From: an uncultured Treponema sp.
GTDB lineage: Bacteria; Spirochaetota; Spirochaetia; Treponematales; Treponemataceae
Direction: 5' to 3'
Assembly (NCBI GenBank): GCA_934691925.1
Contig: CAKUTI010000048.1
Coordinates: 1 to 7,988, forward strand
Length of the DNA stretch: 7,988 nt
Shown: in pieces, positions 1 to 5,228 of the stretch
Numbering within the stretch: the stretch's first letter is position 1
How the letters are laid out: each line of letters opens with the position of its first letter
Notes under the pieces: generated by a model
Databases searched by the model: none
What the model was told of the DNA's origin: nothing
Seen by the model: only the letters and a program-made list of their open reading frames with translations
Position numbers and translations under genes: made by a program

Positions 1-160
1 CACTTCGCCGTCTTACGCGGCTCATTCCTTCACTTCGTTTCGGAACTGCTTCGCAGGTGCTACTATCCCTAAGCCGTGAAGATTAGGCCGTGCGCGAGAG
101 CGCACACGTAAAATGACGAGTTTTGCGTCAGCAAAATCTCGCAGCAAAACATAAGTTTGC
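1..160. other. Structured non-coding region with several small hairpins
   Basis: No credible gene lies here. Several small stem-loops can be seen: GCCG/CGGC (7-10 with 18-21), CTGC-TTC-GCAG (46-56), a perfect 6-bp stem GTGCGC/GCGCAC closed by a GAGA tetraloop (90-105), and a 10-bp stem with one bulged T at 117-141 (loop GTCA). The heptamer CACTTCG occurs at 1-7 and again at 32-38. The density of short inverted repeats suggests a dispersed intergenic repeat or a structured transcript; with one copy in view I cannot tell which. The last two hairpins lie 50-100 bases upstream of the flavodoxin-fusion gene and could be part of its leader. No convincing -35/-10 pair was found. Confidence 0.35.
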
Positions 161-188
161 AATTTCTAAGCCATTTTGGAGAAAAAAT

Positions 189-1127
189 ATGAAAAAAATA
201 TTTTCACTTTTACTTGCGATTTTTGCTTCTGTCAGCATTTTTGCGCAGTCTAAAAATACACAAAAAATGAGCGTTGAGTTCGGCGGAAGGTCCTACGAGT
301 TGAATCTTTCTCAAAACAAGACAGCTGAAATTTTTGTAAAAAACTTGGACGGAAAAAGCCTTTCAATGACAAAATACGGCGGATTCGAGTTCTACAGCTA
401 CACCGCGCTTGACTACGGCAAAAGCGATGCGGCAACTTCCGCTTACAAGGTAGGGCACGTTTATTACAACTTGAATTTTCAGGCGATTTCTGTTGCCTAC
501 GCTGACCACAGCATAGGCTCTGCAAAGGCGGTTGAAATCGGCGAGTTTGCGGACAAGAGCGTTTGTGATGCGCTGAAAAATCTTTCAAGCGGAAGCGTCT
601 TTGCTTTCAGTCTGGCTGAATCCGTTGCGTCTGTTTCTGAAAAATCTTCTTCCGTTTCTTCAGGCTCAAAAAAGCTCGTCGTTTACTACAGCCTTACAGA
701 GACAACCGCGAAACTTGCAAAGCGCATTGCTGACGAAACCGGCGCGGACTTGTTCCGGCTTGAGTGCAAAGTTCCGTACTCTAAAAATATGAACGAGTGC
801 GACCGCGAGTCAAAGGCGGACATAAAAAACGGAGTTCACCGCGAGCTTGCTTCTGTTCCGAATCTTTCTGGCTACGATGTGGTTTTTGTGGGAACTCCTG
901 TCTGGTCGGACGACATGGCAAATCCTGTTGAGACTTTTCTTTTGCAGGCGGACTTGCGCGGAAAAATCGTTGTCCCTTTCTGCACCTACTGGTCTAGCGG
1001 ACGCGATTCAACCTTGAAACGCATTTGTGATTTGAGCAAAGGCGCGAAAACTCTTGACGGAATCGGACAGGCTCACGCGCAGACAGCGGACGTTTCCACT
1101 TGGCTTAAGAAAATCGGTCTGAAATAA
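189..1127 (+). CDS. Exported cyclophilin-like / flavodoxin fusion protein
   Basis: 312 residues starting at ATG 189, chosen because GGAG (178-181) lies 7 bases upstream and because the protein then begins with a typical Sec signal peptide (MKK, hydrophobic residues 4-18, likely cut after SIFA, residue 19). A longer TTG start at 123 would bury that signal. Residues about 26-143 look like the cyclophilin-like fold family (PF18050-type), with the pattern SVEFGGRSYELNL...NKTAEIF near its start and a later YKVGHVYY. A Ser-rich linker (about 145-160) leads to a flavodoxin domain (162-310). FMN-binding elements there are the phosphate loop SLTETT (168-173), GTPVWSDDMANPV (235-247) and CTYWSSG (265-271). 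Family knowledge: flavodoxins carry electrons via FMN. Inference: it acts in the periplasm as an electron carrier or reductase whose partner is unknown. There is no lipobox cysteine. The next gene encodes another exported redox enzyme. Confidence 0.85.
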   Translation: MKKIFSLLLAIFASVSIFAQSKNTQKMSVEFGGRSYELNLSQNKTAEIFVKNLDGKSLSMTKYGGFEFYSYTALDYGKSDAATSAYKVGHVYYNLNFQAISVAYADHSIGSAKAVEIGEFADKSVCDALKNLSSGSVFAFSLAESVASVSEKSSSVSSGSKKLVVYYSLTETTAKLAKRIADETGADLFRLECKVPYSKNMNECDRESKADIKNGVHRELASVPNLSGYDVVFVGTPVWSDDMANPVETFLLQADLRGKIVVPFCTYWSSGRDSTLKRICDLSKGAKTLDGIGQAHAQTADVSTWLKKIGLK

Positions 1128-1137
1128 GCGAGGAAAG

Positions 1138-1243
1138 TTGTCATTGCCCGGCTCGACCGGATAATCTCCTGTAGTGAATACGTCTGGTCAATGTTTGTAT
1201 AAACCTAAAATAAAGATTGCCTTGTCACGCAAGGCAATGACAA
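1138..1243. repeat. Palindromic MITE-like repeat with 11-bp perfect terminal inverted repeats
   Basis: The element begins TTGTCATTGCC (1138-1148) and ends with its exact reverse complement GGCAATGACAA (1233-1243). The right arm is itself a perfect hairpin, ATTGCCTTG-TCACG-CAAGGCAAT (1216-1238). The left arm holds ATT-GC-CCGG, loop CTCGA, CCGG-AT-AAT (1143-1165): it would be a longer perfect stem if AT were GC, so it looks slightly decayed. A small GTTT/AAAC hairpin (1194-1205) sits in the middle. The element fills nearly the whole gap between the flavodoxin fusion and the aldo/keto reductase and encodes no transposase, so it would have to be moved in trans. The TATAAA at 1198-1203 might serve as a -10 for the downstream gene, with a poor -35. 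A dispersed repeat family is my inference. Confidence 0.65.
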
Positions 1244-1259
1244 AAAAACGGAAAAACTT

Positions 1260-2156
1260 ATGAAAAAATCGGTTTTGTTTTTCGGAGCATTTTTAGTGAT
1301 GACCGCAGCACTTGCGGCAGAATCTGTCAAACCGGCTGGACAAGCTGAAAAAACTGTAAGACTGAACAGCGGCTACGAAATGCCGGTCGCAGGGCTTGGA
1401 ACCTGGACTTTGACAGGCGAAACCTGCGAGAATGCCGTTTATTCCGCGCTCAAAACCGGCGTGCGTCTGATTGACACCGCAAAATACTACGGAAACGAGG
1501 CGGAAGTTGGCAGGGCAATTCAGCGTGCGCTTGCGGAAAAAATCTGCGCACGGGAAGAGCTTTTTTTGACGACAAAGATTGTTCCGTGGGCGTCTGACCC
1601 GGCGGCGGATATAAAAGATTCGCTTGAAAAACTTAAAGTTGACTACATAGACTTGTGCCTGCTGCACCAGCACGGAAGCGGCGACGACAAGGTTTACCGC
1701 GCAATGGAAAAAGCGTGCAAGGAAGGAAAAATCCGCTCGATTGGAATCTCGAACTTTTACACGCCGCGCGAGGTAGAACATTTTGTCCGCGACTTTGAAA
1801 CCAAGCCTGCGGTAATCCAGAACGAGGACCACATTTTTTATCAGGGAACAGCGTTGCGTGACTGGTGCGCAAGATACGGAATCCGCATGGAAAGCTACTA
1901 TCCGTTCGGCGGCCGCGGCCACACAAAGCAGAGCCTTGAAAATCCAGTGATTTTGAAAATTGCCGCCGCCCACAAAAAAACTGCCGCCCAGGTGATTGTC
2001 CGCTGGCACATTCAAAGCTCCTTCACCGCGATTCCCGGCAGCTCAAACCCGAAGCACATCGCCGAAAACTACGGCATCTGGGATTTTTCTTTGACTGACG
2101 ACGAAATGGCGCAGATTGCAAAACTGAACACCGGGAAAAGGTATGAAAACTGGTAG
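1260..2156 (+). CDS. Aldo/keto reductase with N-terminal signal peptide
   Basis: 298 residues. Residues 1-20 form a Sec-type signal (MKKS, hydrophobic 5-19, cleavage likely near LAA-ES); there is no twin-arginine motif. The rest is a full-length AKR TIM barrel. The catalytic tetrad is visible: D72 and Y77 in IDTAKYYGNE, K106 in LTTKI, H136 in LLHQHG. The motif IRSIGISNF (158-166) is typical. The cofactor loop IPGSSNPKHIAEN (258-270) has Gly where many NADPH-dependent members have Lys and His where they have Arg, so binding of the NADPH 2'-phosphate may be weakened. Role by family: reduction of aldehydes or ketones with a nicotinamide cofactor; substrate unknown. The ribosome site is weak (GGA at 1250-1252). 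The gene follows the exported flavodoxin, separated from it by the palindromic repeat. Confidence 0.9.
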   Translation: MKKSVLFFGAFLVMTAALAAESVKPAGQAEKTVRLNSGYEMPVAGLGTWTLTGETCENAVYSALKTGVRLIDTAKYYGNEAEVGRAIQRALAEKICAREELFLTTKIVPWASDPAADIKDSLEKLKVDYIDLCLLHQHGSGDDKVYRAMEKACKEGKIRSIGISNFYTPREVEHFVRDFETKPAVIQNEDHIFYQGTALRDWCARYGIRMESYYPFGGRGHTKQSLENPVILKIAAAHKKTAAQVIVRWHIQSSFTAIPGSSNPKHIAENYGIWDFSLTDDEMAQIAKLNTGKRYENW

Positions 2157-2231
2157 GAAGTGACGCTGTTTTTTGCTGGAGGAATTTTATCTTCTATGCT
2201 GCCGGAAACTCTAATCTTTTTTCCGAGTAAA

Positions 2232-2501
2232 CTATCTTAAATTCTCAATCGCTTTTTCAAGCAGGCGGATTGTCTCGGTGTTGTCGGCACGGAATTTCTC
2301 GTCGCGGCCTGTAACAAGGAATTCAACGGTTGTTCCGAGCGCGCGCGAAATTCTTACTGCCTGAACTGCATTCGGAAGCCGGTCGCGGTTAATCCAGGAC
2401 TGGAGCGTGTTGTAGCTTTCGCTGATTTTTGCCGCCAGCTCTTTTTGTGAGATTCCTCTGTATTCAAGTTCGCTTTTTACGTTGCTCCAGAATTCTAACA
2501 T
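2232..2501 (-). CDS. Small XRE/cI-type helix-turn-helix regulator
   Basis: 89 residues. Residues about 5-64 form an XRE HTH domain: helix 2 around SQKELAAKI (18-26), recognition helix around SYNTLQSWINR (29-39), then the usual VRISRALGTTVEFLVTG ending (49-65). Residues 75-89 form a short amphipathic helix that could help dimerise. No sensor domain is present, so it resembles phage- or plasmid-type simple repressors. No Shine-Dalgarno sequence precedes the ATG. An extended -10 (TGCTACTTT, 2519-2511) ends 9 bases before the ATG, so the transcript may be leaderless. It is divergent to the acyltransferase gene, and the shared upstream region carries three evenly spaced operator-like sites. Autorepression and control of the acyltransferase is the natural reading, but inferred. 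Confidence 0.88.
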   Translation of the reverse strand: MLEFWSNVKSELEYRGISQKELAAKISESYNTLQSWINRDRLPNAVQAVRISRALGTTVEFLVTGRDEKFRADNTETIRLLEKAIENLR

Positions 2502-2510
2502 CAGTTAAAA

Positions 2511-2519
2511 AAAGTAGCA
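2511..2519 (-). promoter_or_regulatory. Extended -10 promoter element of the XRE gene
   Basis: On the minus strand TGC-TACTTT fits the extended -10 form TGn-TANNNT. It lies just upstream of the start codon (9 bases between hexamer and ATG), so the predicted +1 falls within about 2 bases of the ATG. No good -35 is visible. Operator-like site 1 (2517-2528) overlaps the TGC part, so a bound repressor would block this promoter. Confidence 0.5.
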
Positions 2520-2590
2520 CAAATGTACAGATTGTAGGTTGATTTAAATACGAATGTCGTTTATTCTGTTTCCTGATAGTACAAACGTAC
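2517..2590. promoter_or_regulatory. Three-site operator array between XRE gene and acyltransferase
   Basis: Site 1 GCACAAATGTAC (2517-2528) and site 3 GTACAAACGTAC (2579-2590) match the 12-bp palindromic pattern GYACAAAYGTAC; site 3 is flanked by TA on both sides in symmetry, giving TAGTAC-AAAC-GTACTA. Site 2, ATACGAATGTCG (2548-2559), is weaker (8 of 12 positions). Site centres are 2522.5, 2553.5 and 2584.5, exactly 31 bp apart, close to three helical turns, so all three face the same side of the DNA. Sites 1 and 3 abut the -10 elements of the two divergent genes. This layout resembles the multi-operator regions of phage-type repressors; the likely ligand is the adjacent XRE protein (inference). 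Confidence 0.6.
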
Positions 2591-2596
2591 TAATAT
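2591..2596 (+). promoter_or_regulatory. Possible -10 of the acyltransferase gene
   Basis: TAATAT directly follows operator-like site 3 and lies 12 bases before the ATG at 2609. No clear -35 is present at the right distance. If used, the 5' leader would be only about 6 bases and GGGA (2597-2600) would lie upstream of the transcript, so this mRNA too might be nearly leaderless. Confidence 0.35.
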
Positions 2597-2608
2597 GGGA
2601 CGATAAAA

Positions 2609-3778
2609 ATGACAAATGGAAGCACTTTTTCAGGATTGAATAAGAATATTTCAGAAAACAAAACTGCTCGGTTTATCGATGTGGAAACTTCTCGCAGAAT
2701 CACTTCACTTCGGTACATCTTGAGCGTGCTGGTGGTCTTTATCCACAACAATTTTACTGCGGAAAAACTTGCCGAATCTTTGGCGGAAGGAAACAGAATT
2801 CCCATTTTTGCACAAAGCGTGGCAGGGGAATGGATTCAGTTTGTGATTTCTTCCGCTCTTGGAAGCTGCGCCGTTCCGCTTTTTTTCATGTTCAGCGCGT
2901 ACTTGTTTTTCAAAAAAGACACTCCTTATAAAGTCATGCTGAAGAAAAAGGCAAGGGGGTTGCTGATTCCATATTTTGTGTGGATTGCCCTGAACATTGC
3001 ACTTGTAACGCTCGGAAAACTTTTTGCCGCAAGGCTGAATCCTTCGCTTCTTGCAAACCCGGAGAAAATTTCTGTTCTGACCTGGAGCTTTTTGGACTGG
3101 CTCAAGGCTTTCTCTGGATTCGGATTCGACAAATTCAATCATCCGTATGTGGGACAGCTGTGGTTCGTGCGCGACCTTTTGATTCTGTTTCTGATTTCGC
3201 CGGTTCTGCGCGTTATATATAGAAGATTTCCGAAAACTTCGCTGATTTTTTGCGCGTTCATCTATATTTCGGGTATTACACCGCAAGGCTTTGACTCGGA
3301 CAAGGCTGCGCTTCTTTTCTTTACGCTTGGATATTTCTGGGCGGAGCGGAATTTTTCGCCGTTCGCATTTGCCGACTCTTTCCGCTGGACGGAACTGATT
3401 GCGATGTTCGCATTTTCTGCTCTTGGCTGCAACCTGATTTTCAAGGGAAATTCTGTCTGTTCTGCGCTGATGGTTCTTTTTTCCGCCCTGATTTTCCTGA
3501 AACTTTCAGGCTCAATTTCTAAAAACCAAAAGACTTTCATCTTTGCAGAAAAACTTTCTCCGTTCTCGTTCTTCCTGTTTGCGGTTCACATGCCGTTTAT
3601 TCTTGTCTGCGTCCAAAATCTGTGGCTTCACTTTTTGCCGATGAAAAATCCCGTGTTCTGCCTGCTTGAATATTTCGGGGCGAACATTATGATTGTCGCG
3701 CTCGGAACTTTCGCCGGCGTTGTATTGCGGAAAATCTGTACGCCGTTGTTCAGCGTCTTGAACGGCGGAAGAAAATAA
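2609..3778 (+). CDS. Membrane acyltransferase, acyltransferase-3 family
   Basis: 389 residues with about ten hydrophobic membrane segments, the usual size and topology of the acyltransferase-3 (PF01757) family. Recognisable elements: R35 followed by the first membrane helix with the conserved His in VVFIHNN (H46); PLFFMFSAYLFF (90-101); basic loop KKKARGLLIPYFVW (112-125); QLWFVRDLLILF (183-194); and a late helix SFFLFAVHMPF (320-330). These enzymes sit in the inner membrane and transfer acyl groups (often acetyl) to sugars of surface polysaccharides, lipids or exopolymers. The acceptor cannot be told from sequence and no glycan genes are nearby. About 30 polar residues precede the first helix. 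The only upstream ribosome-site candidate is GGGA at 2597-2600. It lies opposite the XRE gene with a shared operator region, suggesting switchable surface modification (inference). Confidence 0.88.
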   Translation: MTNGSTFSGLNKNISENKTARFIDVETSRRITSLRYILSVLVVFIHNNFTAEKLAESLAEGNRIPIFAQSVAGEWIQFVISSALGSCAVPLFFMFSAYLFFKKDTPYKVMLKKKARGLLIPYFVWIALNIALVTLGKLFAARLNPSLLANPEKISVLTWSFLDWLKAFSGFGFDKFNHPYVGQLWFVRDLLILFLISPVLRVIYRRFPKTSLIFCAFIYISGITPQGFDSDKAALLFFTLGYFWAERNFSPFAFADSFRWTELIAMFAFSALGCNLIFKGNSVCSALMVLFSALIFLKLSGSISKNQKTFIFAEKLSPFSFFLFAVHMPFILVCVQNLWLHFLPMKNPVFCLLEYFGANIMIVALGTFAGVVLRKICTPLFSVLNGGRK

Positions 3779-3795
3779 AGAGTGAAGGGAAATTT

Positions 3796-4182
3796 CTAGA
3801 GTTTTATAACAGAAAGCCCGGGGATTTGTTCAAAATGCTTATCCTGTGTAATTACTGACATATTGTTGGCTATGGCAGTTGAGGCAATCCACAGATCATT
3901 TTCAGGTAGAATTTTTCCTTTTCCTTGCAATGAAGCTTTTATTTTTCCATATTCAAATGCGACATCTTTTGTTATATCAAGAATGGGATAAGAAAGACAG
4001 AAGCTCATGTATTTTTCTCGATTAGCTGATTTGAGCTGAGATTTTTCTGCTCCGAACATTAACTCACCTAGCACAACAGAAGATGTATGAACGTCTGAAT
4101 ATTTTCTTGCTTCAGTTGCCACTGCAATATCGCCTTTTATTATGCGAATAATCACATTAGTATCAAAAATATTACCATTCAT
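3796..4182 (-). CDS. vapC: VapC-type PIN-domain ribonuclease toxin
   Basis: 128 residues, the usual length for VapC. PIN-domain acidic residues are all visible: D7 in IFDTNVII (5-12), E40 in LGELMFG (38-44), D96 in PENDLWIA (93-100) and D114 in ITQDKHF (111-117). Family role: Mg2+-dependent RNA cleavage, commonly of tRNA or rRNA, held inactive by the partner antitoxin. The start codon lies inside the antitoxin gene (11-base overlap), so the two are translationally coupled. The ATG gives the N-terminal MNGNIFDTN expected for the family. All catalytic positions are present, so the toxin looks functional. The target RNA cannot be predicted. Confidence 0.9.
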   Translation of the reverse strand: MNGNIFDTNVIIRIIKGDIAVATEARKYSDVHTSSVVLGELMFGAEKSQLKSANREKYMSFCLSYPILDITKDVAFEYGKIKASLQGKGKILPENDLWIASTAIANNMSVITQDKHFEQIPGLSVIKL

Positions 4183-4405
4183 TTGGTTCTATTCTCCTGC
4201 AGTCCTGAACAGCTTGGAGCATTTTTTCACTGTCTTCTTCGCTGATTGTTCCAAAGAATTTGTCTATGGGAGAAGTTTTTGCTGCCACAGTTTCCTGTTT
4301 TTTTGTTTTAAAAATTTGGGAGAGTTTTGAAAGTAAAGCCACGCACTGTTCATAAGAAAATGAATCCATTTCTGTTAACATTGTATTGAATACAGCATCG
4401 CTCAT
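4172..4405 (-). CDS. VapB-like antitoxin
   Basis: 77 residues from ATG 4405, chosen because AGGAGG (4417-4412) lies 6 bases upstream; a longer frame reaching 4429 has no such site and includes the ribosome site in its coding part. Residues 1-35 are predicted helical (TMLTEMDSFSYEQCVALLSKL). A loose linker follows, and the C-terminus DCRRIEPNEW (68-77) has the Arg/acid/Trp-rich look of antitoxin tails that plug the PIN active site. No standard AbrB, RHH or HTH signature is clear, so the DNA-binding mode is unknown. The assignment rests mainly on size, position upstream of vapC and the 11-base overlap. It probably represses its own operon with VapC, as such pairs usually do (inference). Confidence 0.75.
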   Translation of the reverse strand: MSDAVFNTMLTEMDSFSYEQCVALLSKLSQIFKTKKQETVAAKTSPIDKFFGTISEEDSEKMLQAVQDCRRIEPNEW

Positions 4406-4417
4406 TTTAGACCTCCT

Positions 4418-4562
4418 ATAAAAAGTCAAGATTAAAATTCAGTTTTAGGATTGACTTTTTAAGTTGTTTCGCAACGAAGGGAGAAACAACAGTTGATAAG
4501 AAAGTTTGCAACGCAAACTTTTAAGGATAAAAACAGATGCCATTTTCAGCTGTTTTTATCTT
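4418..4562 (-). other. Four consecutive stem-loops in the vapBC leader
   Basis: Almost every base lies in one of four inverted repeats: D, 10-11 bp, AAAAAGTCAA/TTGACTTTTT (4419-4461) with an inner TAAAA/TTTTA stem; A, 8 bp, GTTGTTTC/GAAACAAC (4463-4490); B, 9 bp with a 3-base loop, AAAGTTTGC/GCAAACTTT (4501-4521); C, 11 bp, GATAAAAACAG/CTGTTTTTATC (4526-4560). The block is flanked by ACCTCCT at 4411-4417 and 4563-4569, that is, a Shine-Dalgarno sequence on each side on the minus strand. The outer one has no start codon at a usable distance. Possible readings: a structured 5' leader controlling the antitoxin, or a palindromic repeat inserted between the original ribosome site and the gene. Confidence 0.6.
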
Positions 4563-4583
4563 ACCTCCTTTCAGACATATAAT

Positions 4584-4592
4584 AGTATAACA
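4584..4592 (-). promoter_or_regulatory. Extended -10 promoter for the vapBC operon
   Basis: The minus strand reads TGT-TATACT, an extended -10 (TGn-TATAAT with one mismatch). The -35 region is poor. Predicted start is near 4577, giving a leader of about 170 bases that includes an orphan AGGAGG (4569-4564) and the four stem-loops before the antitoxin's own AGGAGG (4417-4412). Confidence 0.5.
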
Positions 4593-4648
4593 TAAAAATA
4601 AAGCTTTCTCTATGATTTTATCCTTATTGACGGAATCTTTGCATTGTC

Positions 4649-4677
4649 TTGACAGTTGAAATAAGGTTTATTATATT
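4649..4677 (+). promoter_or_regulatory. Sigma-70-type promoter of the cupin gene
   Basis: Consensus -35 TTGACA (4649-4654), a 17-base spacer, and -10 TATATT (4672-4677). Predicted start is near 4684, about 48 bases before the cupin ATG at 4732. It is the best complete promoter in the window. Confidence 0.75.
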
Positions 4678-4683
4678 CTTTAT

Positions 4684-4702
4684 TAGTTACAAAGTGTAAC
4701 TA
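4684..4702. promoter_or_regulatory. Perfect palindromic operator over the cupin transcription start
   Basis: TAGTTACA-AAG-TGTAACTA is a perfect 8-bp inverted repeat with a 3-base centre, placed just downstream of the -10 and over the expected +1. This is the classic place for a repressor to block initiation. A run of eight T follows (4703-4710), so a leader hairpin or attenuator is the alternative. The cognate regulator is not identifiable in the window. Confidence 0.55.
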
Positions 4703-4731
4703 TTTTTTTTGTGGAGTGGGATGGAGAATCT

Positions 4732-5163
4732 ATGACAAAAGAAGAATTTTCTAAAATCGACAAGTTTGGAGTTGGTGCGCCGAACGAGGCGTTTGCAAAG
4801 TATTTTATCGGGCAGTCGTTCTTAAAGCCGCTTACGGATGCGAAAAAGGGTGAAATTCCGATTTTCAATGTTACATTTGAGCCGGGCTGCCGCAACAACT
4901 GGCACGTTCACCATGCTTCAAAGGGCGGCGGACAGGTTTTAATCTGCACGGCTGGAAGCGGCTGGTATCAGGAATGGGGAAAAGAGGCGGTTTCAATGGA
5001 AGAAGGAAGCGTTGTTGTGATTCCTGCGAACGTGAAGCACTGGCACGGCGCAAAAAAAGACAGCTGGTTCAGCCACATAACGTTTGAGCCGGCAGGCGAA
5101 GGAAAATCCAACGAATGGCTTGAGCCTGTAAGCGACGAGGAATACGGAAAGCTTGGGGAATAA
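4732..5163 (+). CDS. Small cupin-domain protein
   Basis: 143 residues from ATG 4732, preferred over an in-frame GTG at 4711 because GGAG (4723-4726) lies 5 bases upstream. A single cupin barrel: motif 1 is W-H58-V-H60-H...GGGQ68, motif 2 is EGSVVVIPANVKHWHG (91-106) with H103. The likely metal ligands are H58, H60, Q68 and H103, with Gln at the position that is Glu in the textbook motif. Such proteins bind Fe, Mn or Zn; this subgroup (COG1917-like) is often found beside or fused to carboxymuconolactone-decarboxylase/AhpD-like proteins, but none lies here. No signal peptide, so cytoplasmic. Enzymatic function cannot be assigned. It has its own strong promoter and operator; the GNAT gene follows after 65 bases. 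Confidence 0.85.
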   Translation: MTKEEFSKIDKFGVGAPNEAFAKYFIGQSFLKPLTDAKKGEIPIFNVTFEPGCRNNWHVHHASKGGGQVLICTAGSGWYQEWGKEAVSMEEGSVVVIPANVKHWHGAKKDSWFSHITFEPAGEGKSNEWLEPVSDEEYGKLGE

Positions 5164-5169
5164 TTCCTG

Positions 5170-5198
5170 TTGACAAGCTGCGCTTTGCAAGTCATAAA
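5170..5198 (+). promoter_or_regulatory. Possible promoter of the GNAT/RibD-like pair
   Basis: TTGACA (5170-5175) matches the -35 consensus exactly; CATAAA (5193-5198), 17 bases on, matches the -10 at 4 of 6 positions. It lies 31 bases before the GNAT start. Read-through from the cupin promoter is also possible, since no terminator is visible between them. Confidence 0.4.
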
Positions 5199-5228
5199 TT
5201 AACAAATTCTATTTTTACGGAGCGGAAA

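Noticed and set aside
123..188. TTG start for the flavodoxin fusion, 22 codons upstream
   Set aside because: It lies in the hairpin region, lacks a ribosome site and would bury the signal peptide; ATG 189 has GGAG at good spacing.
1293..2015. Long minus-strand open frame (240 codons) opposite the aldo/keto reductase
   Set aside because: Shadow of a well-recognised gene; the translation is Cys/Phe/Arg-rich and resembles no protein family.
2203..2225. CGGAAA/TTTCCG hairpin downstream of the aldo/keto reductase and XRE genes as a terminator
   Set aside because: Only 6 bp with an 11-base loop, and no T-run follows the stem on either strand.
2705..3286. 193-codon minus-strand frame opposite the acyltransferase
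   Set aside because: Antisense shadow of a clear membrane-protein gene, rich in Lys/Gln/Ser, with no ribosome site.
4445..4543. 32-codon minus-strand frame in the vapBC leader beginning at ATG 4543
   Set aside because: The upstream AGGAGG is 20 bases away, the start codon sits in a hairpin loop, and the peptide simply translates the inverted repeats; coding is unlikely, though a leader peptide cannot be ruled out.
4684..4702. Cupin palindrome as another site of the XRE operator family
   Set aside because: It shares TACAAA with the XRE sites, but symmetry and half-site (GTTACA versus GTAC) differ, so the same regulator is not supported.
5170..5192. TGAC...GTCA near-palindrome before the GNAT gene as an operator
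   Set aside because: The arms mismatch after four bases; it probably reflects chance around the TTGACA hexamer.
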